Positions 1 through 8,593 of a DNA stretch of 64,000 bases are shown here, one piece after another. The stretch's first letter is position 1. Each line of letters opens with the position of its first letter. The notes below the pieces were generated by a model, which made no database searches, was not told the DNA's origin, and worked only from the letters and a program-made list of their open reading frames with translations. Both the position numbers and the translations under genes were made by a program. The stretch is from Nissabacter sp. SGAir0207 (lineage in GTDB: Bacteria > Pseudomonadota > Gammaproteobacteria > Enterobacterales > Enterobacteriaceae): NCBI RefSeq assembly GCF_005491205.1, contig NZ_CP028035.1, positions 2,728,001 through 2,792,000 on the forward strand, in the 5' to 3' direction.

Positions 1-1319
1 AAGCGCTCTGCCAGCCCGTCATAGTGCTGCTGCGGGTTCTTGCCGGTGACCGCGGTGATCTCAGCGGCCAGCAGGCACATGATGATGCCATCTTTGTCCG
101 TGGACCACGGCGTGCCGTCGAAGCGCAGGAAGGAGGCACCTGCGCTCTCCTCGCCGCCGAAGCCGAAGCTGCCGTCGTACAGGCCATCCACAAACCACTT
201 GAAGCCCACTGGCACTTCCACCAGCTTGCGGCCGAGATCGGCCACCACGCGGTCAATCATCGCGCTGGAGACCAGCGTCTTGCCTACCGCGACATCCTGG
301 CCCCACTGCGGGCGATGCTGGAACAGGTACTGGATGGCAACGGCCAAATAGTGGTTCGGGTTCATCAGCCCTTTCGGCGTGACGATGCCGTGGCGGTCGT
401 AGTCCGGGTCATTGGCGAAGGCCAGATCAAACTTGTCACGCAGCGCCAGCAGGCCAGCCATCGCCGACTCCGAGGAGCAGTCCATGCGGATGATGCCGTC
501 ATGGTCGAGGTGCATGAAGCGGAAGGTCTGGTCGATCTCGTTGTTGACCAGCGTCAGGTCGAGCTTGTAGTGCTCGGCGATGCGCTCCCAGTAGGCGATG
601 CCGGAGCCGCCGAGCGGATCCACGCCCAGCTTCAGGCCCGCGCTTTGGATAGCTGGCATGTCGATGATGGAGGTCAGGCCCTCAATGTAGGGCTGCACCA
701 GATCTTTTTCATGCAGGTGGCCGCCCTGCCAGGCTTTGTCCAGCGACTGGCGCTGCACACCCTTCAGGCCATCGGCCAGCAGCGCGTTGGCGCGCTTCTC
801 AATCACCGAGGTGAGGTTGGTGTCAGCCGGGCCACCGTTCGGCGGGTTGTACTTGATGCCGCCATCTTCCGGCGGGTTGTGGGACGGCGTAATCACGATG
901 CCGTCGGCCTGCGCGCCGCCGTTCTGGTTGTGCACCAAAATGGCATTGGAGATAGCGGGGGTTGGGGTGAAGCCATTGTCCTGCTGGACAATCACGTCAA
1001 CGCCGTTGGCGGTGAGCACTTCCAGCACGGAGATGAAGGCCGGCTCCGAGAGCGCGTGCGTATCCTTACCCACGTAGCACGGCCCGGTAATGCCGTGCTG
1101 TTTGCGCACCTCGGCAATCGCCTGCGCGATGGCCAGAATGTGCGTTTCATTAAAGCTGTGACGGCCCGCGCTGCCGCGGTGGCCGGAGGTGCCGAACTTC
1201 ACCGCGTGTGCGGCATTGCCCGGCTCCGGCTGCAATACGTAATATTGCGACGTCAACTGTGCCACATTAATCAAATCGCTCTGCTGAGCAGGTTGCCCTG
1301 CGCGTGGATGATTGGCCAC
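1..1319 (-). CDS. pgm: Phosphoglucomutase, alpha-D-glucose phosphate-specific (3' end beyond window)
   Basis: Interconverts glucose-1-P and glucose-6-P in the cytoplasm, feeding glycogen and UDP-glucose synthesis. About 439 N-terminal codons are present and the C-terminus lies left of base 1. The phosphoserine loop [11 protein letters not shown] sits near residues 144-154 (Ser146), followed by the metal loop DPDYDRHG and the sugar-binding GGEESAGAS. The start is a GTG giving (M)[14 protein letters not shown], aligned with the E. coli start. A second GTG lies two codons upstream, but only the chosen one is properly spaced from the GGGAG ribosome site. It lies 24 bases downstream of seqA on the same strand, the usual seqA-pgm operon. 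The long open frame on the opposite strand is its antisense shadow. Confidence 0.96.
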   Translation of the reverse strand, partial: MANHPRAGQPAQQSDLINVAQLTSQYYVLQPEPGNAAHAVKFGTSGHRGSAGRHSFNETHILAIAQAIAEVRKQHGITGPCYVGKDTHALSEPAFISVLEVLTANGVDVIVQQDNGFTPTPAISNAILVHNQNGGAQADGIVITPSHNPPEDGGIKYNPPNGGPADTNLTSVIEKRANALLADGLKGVQRQSLDKAWQGGHLHEKDLVQPYIEGLTSIIDMPAIQSAGLKLGVDPLGGSGIAYWERIAEHYKLDLTLVNNEIDQTFRFMHLDHDGIIRMDCSSESAMAGLLALRDKFDLAFANDPDYDRHGIVTPKGLMNPNHYLAVAIQYLFQHRPQWGQDVAVGKTLVSSAMIDRVVADLGRKLVEVPVGFKWFVDGLYDGSFGFGGEESAGASFLRFDGTPWSTDKDGIIMCLLAAEITAVTGKNPQQHYDGLAER

Positions 1320-1343
1320 CGGCACTTCTCCCTTTCGCGTAAA

Positions 1344-1943
1344 TTAAATGGTGCCGCAAACTTTATCGGTCAGTTCCACCGGGAACTGCATGGCCTGCAT
1401 GATGGTTTCAATCATGCTGCGTTTGCGACCGGTATTGGTATTGGTGATGACCCAGTACGGCGTGCCCGGCACTGGCTTGGGCTTGGTGTGGTTGCCGCTC
1501 TGGAGAAGGGTTTGCTCGTCGCCGGCAAAGTAGGTGCGCGTGCGGCCGTGCAAGGTGTCTGTCGCCGCCGCGAACTCCTGCGGCGCCAGGCTATAGAGGG
1601 TTGACAGCACCAGCATAAAGCGATTGACGGCCTTATTTTGCTCGGCGTATTCATCCGAAAGCAGCAGCTCACGCATCGCCCGCACCTTGTCACGCGGCTG
1701 CGCGGCCGGGGCCGGCGCGGTCACGGAGCGGGCGGCGGCCTGCGGCTGCACCGGGGCCGACGCGGGGGCAGGCTGGGCCTGCGGTTGGGCGGCCATACTG
1801 GCTGTTGCGGCGCGCACCGGTGCCTGCTGGCCCGGTGTGAATTTCAGCATACGGCGCAGGATATCGGACGCGCTTTCACCAATGTGCTGGGTGTGGCTCG
1901 CGATATAACGATAGAGCTCTTCGTCAACCTCAATAGTTTTCAT
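1344..1943 (-). CDS. seqA: Negative modulator of replication initiation SeqA
   Basis: Binds hemimethylated GATC sites, sequesters oriC and organises newly replicated DNA. The N-terminal oligomerisation domain (MKTIEVDEELYRYIASHTQH through RRMLKF, about residues 1-35) and the C-terminal DNA-binding domain (from about residue 83, KVRAMRELLLSDEYAEQ, to PYWVITNTNTGRK and the terminal VCGTI) are both clear. The connecting linker is Ala/Pro/Gln-rich, and the protein is 199 residues against 181 in E. coli, with all the extra length in that linker. It is first gene of the seqA-pgm operon and divergent from ybfF. Identification is by strong similarity over both domains. Confidence 0.97.
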   Translation of the reverse strand: MKTIEVDEELYRYIASHTQHIGESASDILRRMLKFTPGQQAPVRAATASMAAQPQAQPAPASAPVQPQAAARSVTAPAPAAQPRDKVRAMRELLLSDEYAEQNKAVNRFMLVLSTLYSLAPQEFAAATDTLHGRTRTYFAGDEQTLLQSGNHTKPKPVPGTPYWVITNTNTGRKRSMIETIMQAMQFPVELTDKVCGTI

Positions 1944-2156
1944 CTTTATCCAGTACTGTTTTTCTACTTAATTCAATCGAAAAGAGTATACAAGCTAATC
2001 CGGTTTCGCGAACAGCTTCCTTCAGGTCGTGCCTAAAATGCAGACTATTACCCAAATTTGCTACGTCGCCGGGCGCATTGCCGTCTCTCAATCATGGGGA
2101 AGATCGCTGTTTGCCATGATACCCTAAGCGGATTGTCTCTCAGTACGAACTTCGCT

Positions 2157-2924
2157 ATGAAATTGAATTATCGCTTACAAACTGAACACTCGCCGGCGGG
2201 GGCGTTGCCGGTGGTGCTGATTCACGGCCTGTTCGGCAGCCTGGATAACCTTGGCATCCTGGCGCGCGGCCTGCGCGACCGCCACCCGATTGTGCAGGTC
2301 GATATGCGCAACCACGGCCTTTCGCCACGCGCGCCGGGTATGCGCTACCCGGAGATGGCCGCCGACCTGAAGCAGTTGCTTGAGGAGCTGGCTATCCCGC
2401 GCGCCATCGTGATTGGTCACTCGATGGGCGGCAAGGCGGCGATGGCGCTCACCGCCATCGCCCCGGAAGTGGTGGACAAGCTGGTGGTGATTGACGTCGC
2501 GCCAGTGGACTACCAGACCCGTCGCCACGACGAGATCTTCGCCGCCATCCGGGCGGTGAGCGAGGCGGGCATCACCCAGCGCAGCGCCGCCGCTGCCCTG
2601 ATGCGTGACCATCTCGCTGAGGAGGGGGTCATCCAGTTCCTGCTGAAGTCGTTCCATGAGGGCGAGTGGCGCTTCAATGTGCCGGTGCTGTGGGAGCAGT
2701 ATGCGCACATCACTGGCTGGGAGCCGATCCCCACCTGGCCGCACCGGACGCTGTTCATCCGCGGCGGCCTCTCCCCCTATATCAAGGAGAGCTACCGCGA
2801 TGAGATTGCGCGCCAGTTCCCACAGGCGCGCGCCCACGTGGTGGCTGGCACCGGCCACTGGGTCCATGCGGAAAAACCCGAGGCGGTGCTGCGCGCTATC
2901 GATCGCTTCCTGACGGAAGCCTGA
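2157..2924 (+). CDS. ybfF: Alpha/beta-hydrolase esterase YbfF
   Basis: Cytoplasmic esterase of the alpha/beta-hydrolase fold; the E. coli enzyme acts on short acyl esters and acyl-CoAs, and the physiological substrate is not settled. The 255-residue product has the oxyanion-side VLIHGLFGS near residue 20, the nucleophile elbow GHSMGG with Ser89, and the catalytic His in GTGHWVHAEKP near the C-terminus. I chose the ATG giving MKLNYRLQTE because it matches the family N-terminus; the frame is open 33 codons further upstream but that part is unlike any esterase. No good ribosome site precedes it. It is divergent from seqA, as in E. coli. Confidence 0.93.
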   Translation: MKLNYRLQTEHSPAGALPVVLIHGLFGSLDNLGILARGLRDRHPIVQVDMRNHGLSPRAPGMRYPEMAADLKQLLEELAIPRAIVIGHSMGGKAAMALTAIAPEVVDKLVVIDVAPVDYQTRRHDEIFAAIRAVSEAGITQRSAAAALMRDHLAEEGVIQFLLKSFHEGEWRFNVPVLWEQYAHITGWEPIPTWPHRTLFIRGGLSPYIKESYRDEIARQFPQARAHVVAGTGHWVHAEKPEAVLRAIDRFLTEA

Positions 2925-2931
2925 CCGGCCC

Positions 2932-3531
2932 TCAGTTCAGCGCGCTGTCCGGCCAGTACTTGTAGCCGTTGACCATCGCCTGCGCCACCAGCCCGTTGTC
3001 TGTCACCTGATAGAGGCTGACGCCGCTGGCGGCACGCAACTCCTCTGGCAGGGCGTCATTGATCGCCTTGCCAGAGAGCGCCTTACCCTTGTCCTGATAC
3101 TTGGCTGCCGCCTGCGCGCTGGCCCCGACCATCACGCCATTGTCGATAAAGCCATGCAGGCTCTCAGGGGTGTGGAACACCATCAGCGTCCGCGTTTGGT
3201 TGATGCCCAGCCCCAGCCCGGCACCGGCCTGTGCCATCTTCATGTAGGTCTCACGCCCACTGCGGTTGTCATGTACCACGCCATAGCCCGACCCCAATCC
3301 CACCACCATGATTTTGCTGCTGTTGGCGGCAAATACCCCGTAGCCGCTGGCGTGGGCCAGTGCGTTGGCCGCCTCTGGGTAGCGGGCGCGCACCTCTTTC
3401 AGCGTCTCCTGCTTGAGCGTCTGGATGGCCTGACGCTGCTGGGCGGCGGTGTCGCCCTGCGCGCCACATCCCCCTACCAACATGGCAATCATCACGGGTA
3501 AAAATGGTTTAAAATCTTTTATATCAAACAT
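2932..3531 (-). CDS. Putative SYLF/YSC84-type lipoprotein
   Basis: Predicted lipoprotein of 199 residues. The N-terminus carries a hydrophobic segment ending in VGGC, a plausible lipobox with Cys22. The body contains repeated Gly-rich strands (ASGYGVFAANSSKI, VVGLGSGYGVVHD, AGAGLGLGINQTR), the look of the SYLF (YSC84-related) lipid-binding family; that family call is from memory of its Gly-rich pattern. Function is unknown. It is convergent with ybfF, only seven bases apart, and lies where E. coli K-12 has no comparable gene between ybfF and ybfE. A second Met nine residues before the Cys could also be the start. Confidence 0.75.
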   Translation of the reverse strand: MFDIKDFKPFLPVMIAMLVGGCGAQGDTAAQQRQAIQTLKQETLKEVRARYPEAANALAHASGYGVFAANSSKIMVVGLGSGYGVVHDNRSGRETYMKMAQAGAGLGLGINQTRTLMVFHTPESLHGFIDNGVMVGASAQAAAKYQDKGKALSGKAINDALPEELRAASGVSLYQVTDNGLVAQAMVNGYKYWPDSALN

Positions 3532-3848
3532 TTATGCTTAATCCCTGAGCAGAAGGCGCGTATTCTGTCAGGTTTTTCCACGTCTGGCACCTGCCGCCCC
3601 GATCGATCGCACGGAGTGAGAAACGGGGTGAAACGCCAACAGATGAAGCCGAACAGGCAGTTAGGCATTGTTCAGGCCGCGCGTGCTGGGGTATTATGGC
3701 GCGCTATGTCTTGCCCCGTCTGCGTCGGTTACGCCGCGCGGCGGCGGTAAAGTGGGTTAAGGTTGATTGACCTCAACATGTATTCACCGAGCCATCCGGC
3801 TGTGCTCAGGCACAGGCAGATGTTGACTCCTTAGTCGTACCTCTACCT
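3532..3848. other. Intergenic region between the lipoprotein gene and ybfE
   Basis: About 317 bases with no convincing gene. It must hold the divergent promoters of the lipoprotein gene and ybfE. The one recognisable site is a LexA-like box near its right end, listed separately. Confidence 0.6.
3800..3815. promoter_or_regulatory. LexA-like SOS box upstream of ybfE
   Basis: CTGTGCTCAGGCACAG fits the CTGT-N8-ACAG LexA core exactly and is a 6-bp inverted repeat. It lies 33 bases before the ybfE start, a gene LexA controls in E. coli. The centre and flanks are GC-rich rather than the preferred alternating AT, so binding may be weak. Confidence 0.55.
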
Positions 3849-4136
3849 ATGGCAAAAGAACAAACGGATCGCACCACGCTGGATCTGTTCGCAGATGAAC
3901 GCCGGCCGGGACGCCCAAAAACCAATCCACTCTCCCGTGATGAACAGCTCAGGATCAACAAACGTAACCAGTTGCGACGCGACAAGGTGCGGGGCTTGCG
4001 CCGGGTGGAGCTGAAGATCAACGCGGACGCCGTGGACGCGCTCAATAAGCTGGCGGAGCAGCAGAACATCAGCCGCAGCGAGCTGATTGAGCAGATGCTG
4101 CTGGCGCAACTGCGCAAGCAGCAAGACGACGCCTGA
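3849..4136 (+). CDS. ybfE: LexA-regulated protein YbfE
   Basis: Small basic protein of 95 residues, nearly identical in its first 60 residues to E. coli YbfE (MAKEQTDRTTLDLF start, then RRPGRPKTNPLSRDEQLRIN). The C-terminal half, VELKINADAVDALNKLAEQQ followed by SRSELIEQMLLAQL, looks like a ribbon-helix-helix/CopG-type helix pair, suggesting DNA binding. Its function is not established; it is known as an SOS gene. It lies upstream of fldA in the same direction as in E. coli, separated by about 316 bases, so it probably has its own transcript. Confidence 0.92.
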   Translation: MAKEQTDRTTLDLFADERRPGRPKTNPLSRDEQLRINKRNQLRRDKVRGLRRVELKINADAVDALNKLAEQQNISRSELIEQMLLAQLRKQQDDA

Positions 4137-4452
4137 CGGCCTGCCGGCGGTGACACGTTCGCCGCCAGCATGGCCCTGCCCCCTCCCCCGCCCTCCCTCA
4201 CGCTTGCCCGCGGATGTCTTTGATCGCAGGGCACCAATGCAGGAAAAAAGCGCCGCAAGCACACAAAGGCGATAACACCCGCGCCATTTGGCCGATAGAA
4301 TATTTGACCATTCTGGCTGTTGGGAAGCCGGCTGGCTCCCAGGGCGCGGCGGCGTGATGATGTTCACCCCGCGGTGACTTTGCTATCATCAGCAGCATCC
4401 GCACCTGTCAATGGCAGGTAAATTAATTAAGAACAAGAGGTTAAAGAATTAT
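4137..4452. other. Intergenic region ybfE-fldA
   Basis: About 316 bases without a gene. Near the right end a possible extended -10 (TGCTATCAT, 4381-4389) could drive fldA. No clear SoxS box was resolved by eye, though E. coli fldA is SoxS-controlled. Confidence 0.45.
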
Positions 4453-4980
4453 ATGGCCGTAGTGGGAATCTTCTTCGGATCTGACACCGGAAACACTGAG
4501 AACATCGCCAAAATGATCCAGAAGCAACTGGGTGCCGATGTGGCGGAAGTGCATGACATCGCCAAGAGCAGCAAAGAAGATCTGGAAAAGTTTGACATCC
4601 TGCTGCTGGGCATCCCGACCTGGTATTACGGCGAAGCGCAGTGTGACTGGGATGACTTCTTCCCGACGCTGGAAGAGATCGACTTCAACGGCAAGCTGGT
4701 GGCGCTGTTTGGCTGCGGCGACCAGGAAGATTACGCGGAGTACTTCTGCGACGCGATGGGCACCGTGCGTGACATCATCGAGCCGCGCGGCGCGACGCTG
4801 GTCGGCCACTGGCCGGTAGCTGGCTACCACTTTGAGGCCTCCAAGGGCCTGGCCGACGACAGCCACTTCATTGGTCTGGCCATTGACGAAGACCGCCAGC
4901 CGGAGCTGACCAACGAGCGCGTCGATGCTTGGGTGAAGCAGATCTCCGAAGAGCTGAGCCTGGCCGAGATCATCGGCTAA
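4453..4980 (+). CDS. fldA: Flavodoxin 1
   Basis: FMN electron carrier of 175 residues that reduces partners such as IspG/IspH, BioB, MetH and radical-SAM activases. The FMN phosphate loop GSDTGNTENIAKM (residues 9-21), the Trp loop PTWYYGEAQCDW near residue 57, and the LFGCGDQEDYAEYF segment carrying the stacking Tyr are all present. The start giving MAVVGIFFGSD was preferred over an ATG 14 codons upstream because it matches the family. AAGAGG lies about a dozen bases before it. It precedes fur as in E. coli. Confidence 0.97.
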   Translation: MAVVGIFFGSDTGNTENIAKMIQKQLGADVAEVHDIAKSSKEDLEKFDILLLGIPTWYYGEAQCDWDDFFPTLEEIDFNGKLVALFGCGDQEDYAEYFCDAMGTVRDIIEPRGATLVGHWPVAGYHFEASKGLADDSHFIGLAIDEDRQPELTNERVDAWVKQISEELSLAEIIG

Positions 4981-5193
4981 GCCCCCTCACGGCCCGGGGT
5001 GTCGATTTCTGACCGAACGGGCCGGATTTATCCCGCCAGACGCCAAAAGATCGGCTACAAGTTTGTAACTTTATACAGTATCGGGGTACACTGGCGCCGG
5101 TGTATTTCCTATCCATCAACGCGTTGCAACAGTGCATTAACAGTAGCGCGAACGGCGTTAACAGGCGGCGTTTTCTTTTGAACCCGTGAGTTC

Positions 5194-5215
5194 TATAATG
5201 AGACGCAATTAAAAC
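5194..5215 (+). promoter_or_regulatory. fur promoter -10 with degenerate Fur box
   Basis: TATAATGAGACGCAATTA aligns with the E. coli fur promoter, where a Fur box overlaps the -10. The TATAAT (5194-5199) is perfect; the downstream half of the Fur box is degraded here (about 11 of 19 consensus positions). The -35 is weak. Confidence 0.5.
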
Positions 5216-5253
5216 CGTTGCGCCGCCTGATGTCATAGGCTGTATGCCTCAAC

Positions 5254-5292
5254 GTGAATAGCATAGTAACAGGACAGAATCCGCATGACTGA
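5254..5292 (+). CDS. Possible shortened uof leader peptide overlapping fur
   Basis: In E. coli a 28-codon leader (uof) ends by overlapping the fur start and couples fur translation to RyhB. Here the same frame ends ...IVTGQNPHD-stop over the fur ATG, matching the E. coli LVTGQIPHD end, but a TAG at 5236 closes the frame upstream. The only remaining start is a GTG giving a 12-residue peptide. This may be a vestige, or the match may only reflect the fur ribosome site. Confidence 0.3.
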   Translation: MNSIVTGQNPHD

Positions 5293-5728
5293 CAATAACA
5301 CCGCATTAAAGAAGGCCGGCCTGAAAGTCACGCTTCCCAGACTTAAGATCCTGGAAGTGCTGCAAGATCCGGAATGCCATCATGTCAGTGCGGAAGATCT
5401 TTATAAGAAGCTGATTGATATGGGCGAAGAGATTGGTCTGGCCACGGTTTACCGCGTGCTGAACCAGTTCGACGACGCTGGCATCGTGACCCGTCACAAC
5501 TTTGAAGGCGGCAAGTCCGTATTCGAGCTGACGCAGCAGCAGCACCACGATCACCTGATCTGCCTTGATTGCGGTAAAGTGATTGAATTCAGTGATGAAT
5601 CTATTGAGATCCGCCAGCGTGAAATTGCCAAGAAACATGGCATCAAGCTGACCAACCATAGCCTCTACCTCTATGGTCATTGTGAAGCCGGTGATTGTCG
5701 CGAAAACGAAGGTTTGCACGACAAGTAA
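5285..5728 (+). CDS. fur: Ferric uptake regulator Fur
   Basis: Iron-dependent repressor of 147 residues. The N-terminal winged helix (LKKAGLKVTLPRLKILEVLQ through ATVYRVLNQFDDAG, residues 8-68) contains the DNA-recognition helix. The C-terminal metal and dimerisation domain shows QQHHDHLICLDCGKVIEF (His87-Cys96 region) and the later HCEAGDC. Length and sequence match E. coli Fur (148 aa). AGGACA provides the ribosome site. A strong terminator follows. It controls iron acquisition genes elsewhere in the genome. Confidence 0.98.
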   Translation: MTDNNTALKKAGLKVTLPRLKILEVLQDPECHHVSAEDLYKKLIDMGEEIGLATVYRVLNQFDDAGIVTRHNFEGGKSVFELTQQQHHDHLICLDCGKVIEFSDESIEIRQREIAKKHGIKLTNHSLYLYGHCEAGDCRENEGLHDK

Positions 5729-5804
5729 CCAACCTGCGGGACGCAGGACGCCCCCCGCAGTATAAAGCTCCCGTCAGCACGGGAGCGGCAGGCAACTGCC
5801 AGTG

Positions 5805-5830
5805 AAAACCGCATTGATGCGGTTTTTTTT
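5805..5830 (+). terminator. Rho-independent terminator of fur
   Basis: AAAACCGC / GCGGTTTT stem with a six-base loop (ATTGAT) and a run of eight T. It lies between convergent fur and chb and the A-rich left arm makes it potentially bidirectional. Confidence 0.85.
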
Positions 5831-5874
5831 CGCCTGTTGTCCGCCCGGCGCGCTGGCCGGGCGGGACCATATCG

Positions 5875-8535
5875 TCAGAGGGCGACCTCCTCACTGCGGC
5901 TGACGCGCTTGCCATCCGGGCTGAGAGTGCGCACCCACGCCTTCTCCCCTACCGTGGGCTTGGCTTGCGGGTTATACGCCTGCCAGTTTTTGCCATCCAC
6001 GGAGTATTGGATAACCAGCCCCGGCAGCGCCACGTTTGCCTCCAGCACGCCGGTATTGATGCGCGCGCCCGGCACGGGCAGCCGGTAGGCGACACCCTGC
6101 CGATCCAGCTTCGCGATCTCACGCTGCCCCATCAGGTTGGCGAAGCGCTGCCAGTCGGCGGCCAGTTGGTCACGGTTGACCCAATGGGTCTTGCCGCCCT
6201 GGAACTCCCGGCCAGGCTGGTACGGCAGTTCCCAGTCGGCGCGGTGCCAGGCGCGCTCCGCCAGCACCATCAGGCGCGGGTAGATGCGGTACTCCAGGTC
6301 GCTGTCGGTGCGGATGGTTTCGCTCCACGCCTGCCCGGACATGCCGTGCGCGCCCGGCCACGGGGCATCGCCGCGGGCGGTGAAGGCGTTGCCGTCGCGA
6401 TCAACGGAGGTCTCGGCGTTCTGCGGCAGGTTGTCCGGCGCGAAGCTGAAGATCTTGGCTTCATCGCTGGCGCGCGTGGCCCAGTAGTAACCCGGCTCAC
6501 GGGCGCTGACCTCGTAGGGTTTGTCAAAGTAGAGGTAGTCAGGGTTGGAGAGGGTGATCTCATAACCCTTGGCTGCCCACTCGCCGGCGGTCTGCGCCCC
6601 GCCCCAGTAGAGCGTATCCCAGAAGTTCACCCCCACACGCGGGGTGGCGAAGGCGCGGGCATCTTTCGCATCCTTCAGGCCATCCTGCCAGGCCTGCATC
6701 CGATCGATGCCGTGCGCCTTGACCAGCTTGCTGACCTCAATGGCAAAGTAGCTGGAGAGGTGGTCAAAGGCCGTGGCCCCGCCCGATTTGACCAGCGTCT
6801 GGCACACCTGCGATTTCGACCACGGCAGATCCTCTTTGCTCAGGTCGATGGCCCCTTTCGTCGGGTCTGCTGGCGCTTTCAGATCTTGGTAGCCCGGCCC
6901 AAGGCGGATGTTTTTCGCCTCATCACCGCCAAAGTGCCAGGTGGTGAGCGGCTGCCCCGCCTCCCGGTGCATGGCAGCAATCTCGCCAATCACCTTGTCA
7001 ACAAAGCGCAGCGACGACGGCATACAGGGGTTGAGGTAGCTGCGGCGATCGTAGTACTGCACCGAGGTAGTATTGGAGGTGTCGGTCGGGTCGAGCAGCC
7101 GGTAGGCCTCCGCCTCTTCCAGTTTGCCAGCCTGTTGCAACCGCTGGTAGCGTGCCTCCATCGAGACCACCGCCGCCCGCGCGTGGGCCGGCATGTCTAT
7201 CTCTGGGATCACCTGAATCTGCCGCGCCTGCGCGTACTTCACAATCTCAATATAATCCGCCCGGCTGAAGTAGCCGCTGCCGTTGTTGTTGCTAAAGGGG
7301 CCAGATCCCAGTTGTGGTAGCAGGCAGCGCGTCTCTTTCAGGTCGTGGCAGCGCTTGCTGCCAATCTCCGTCAGCTCCGGCAGGCCGGGGATCTCAATGC
7401 GCCAGCCCTCATCATCACTCAAATGGAACTGGAAGGTGTTGAGCTTGTAGGCCGCCATCTCATCCAGCAGCCGCAACACTGCCGCCTTGCTGTGGAAATT
7501 GCGGCCCACGTCCATGTGCATCCCCCGGTAGGGGAAGCGCGGCGCATCCTCAGCCGTCAGCTGGGCAATGCGCTTCTCGCCGTTGACCGGCACCAAAGAG
7601 AGCAGTGACTGCACGCCGTAGAAGACACCGCTGTGGTCGAAACCCACCACCTCCGCGCCGCGCTCGCCAATCACCAGCCGATAGGCCCCATCGACCGCCT
7701 GCTTGCCGCTGAAGGCGTTGCGGTCAATGCGGGTGGAGAGCGGGTAGCCGCCGGGCTGCTCCGTCAGGCCCAGCAGCGCCATGCGTGCCCGTACCGCCTG
7801 CTGTGACGGCATCGGCAGCGCTGTCAGGTCAGCCGCCAATCCTTTGTCCAGCACCACGTCGCCAGCGCTCACCTTCACCTGCAACGGCGTCGGCATGATC
7901 TGCCCACGCAGCGAGGCGGCAGGCACCTGCGCGACATCGCGGTTTTTCACAAAACGGGTGGTCGGGGTCATCGCAATGTTGTTATCTTCCGGGGCGCGCT
8001 TCAGGTTCGCTGGCGTGATCTCGCCGACAAATTGGGAGACATCCTCGGTATCGGTGTTGCGGATGATTTTCGGTTCCGCGCCCTCAGCGGTGACGTACCA
8101 GCGCGGCATGATGTCGCTGTTGGCGACCTGCCAGTACTCCACCACCATCGGGATGTCGGTGCGGCCCTTGGCCGGGAATCCCTTGAAGGCGGCGGTCGGC
8201 GTCAGGCGGTGCAGGTCACCGGTCAGGCGAGTGACGGTAAATTGCGGATCGGTAACCTGTAGCACCTGCCGCACACTGTGGAAGTAGATTGCCCAGTCGC
8301 GGTCATTGACCGCGCCGCCGGGGTTGCTCAGCGTCAGGGTGACGGTGTTGCAGGCGGCCCAGTCAGCTCCCAGCGAGCGGCAGTCGGTGCCATGCTGGCC
8401 GGCTTGGTTGTCATTGATCTGGTAGTGCAACGTGAAGGCGCTGATGCGATCGACCGTCTGCTGGCCCGCTTGGGCGGGGGTAGTCAGCATCAGGGCAAAC
8501 AGCGCGGCGGAGAGCGCAGTGGGTGTGAATTTCAT
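5875..8535 (-). CDS. chb: Chitobiase (N,N'-diacetylchitobiase, GH20 beta-N-acetylhexosaminidase)
   Basis: Releases GlcNAc from chitobiose and short chitooligosaccharides, probably in the periplasm or outside the cell. The 886-residue precursor begins with a signal peptide (MKFTPTALSAALFALMLTTP, cut after AQA). An N-terminal carbohydrate-binding CHB_HEX domain, a GH20b domain (about residues 220-335), the catalytic barrel with the Asp-Glu pair in HFGGDEAKN, and a C-terminal beta domain follow, as in the Serratia marcescens enzyme (about 885 aa). I took the ATG at 8535, spaced nine bases from GAGG, rather than the TTG three codons upstream. It lies 58 bases downstream of chiP, so import and hydrolysis are likely co-transcribed. 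E. coli K-12 has no such gene here. Confidence 0.95.
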   Translation of the reverse strand: MKFTPTALSAALFALMLTTPAQAGQQTVDRISAFTLHYQINDNQAGQHGTDCRSLGADWAACNTVTLTLSNPGGAVNDRDWAIYFHSVRQVLQVTDPQFTVTRLTGDLHRLTPTAAFKGFPAKGRTDIPMVVEYWQVANSDIMPRWYVTAEGAEPKIIRNTDTEDVSQFVGEITPANLKRAPEDNNIAMTPTTRFVKNRDVAQVPAASLRGQIMPTPLQVKVSAGDVVLDKGLAADLTALPMPSQQAVRARMALLGLTEQPGGYPLSTRIDRNAFSGKQAVDGAYRLVIGERGAEVVGFDHSGVFYGVQSLLSLVPVNGEKRIAQLTAEDAPRFPYRGMHMDVGRNFHSKAAVLRLLDEMAAYKLNTFQFHLSDDEGWRIEIPGLPELTEIGSKRCHDLKETRCLLPQLGSGPFSNNNGSGYFSRADYIEIVKYAQARQIQVIPEIDMPAHARAAVVSMEARYQRLQQAGKLEEAEAYRLLDPTDTSNTTSVQYYDRRSYLNPCMPSSLRFVDKVIGEIAAMHREAGQPLTTWHFGGDEAKNIRLGPGYQDLKAPADPTKGAIDLSKEDLPWSKSQVCQTLVKSGGATAFDHLSSYFAIEVSKLVKAHGIDRMQAWQDGLKDAKDARAFATPRVGVNFWDTLYWGGAQTAGEWAAKGYEITLSNPDYLYFDKPYEVSAREPGYYWATRASDEAKIFSFAPDNLPQNAETSVDRDGNAFTARGDAPWPGAHGMSGQAWSETIRTDSDLEYRIYPRLMVLAERAWHRADWELPYQPGREFQGGKTHWVNRDQLAADWQRFANLMGQREIAKLDRQGVAYRLPVPGARINTGVLEANVALPGLVIQYSVDGKNWQAYNPQAKPTVGEKAWVRTLSPDGKRVSRSEEVAL

Positions 8536-8593
8536 GGTGTTCAACCTCAGTCTGGGGCGGTGGGCGCGCCAGCGGCGGCACCCTGCCGCATGG

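Noticed and set aside
24..1604. 526-codon open frame on the plus strand
   Set aside because: Antisense shadow of pgm and the end of seqA, whose protein families are unmistakable on the minus strand.
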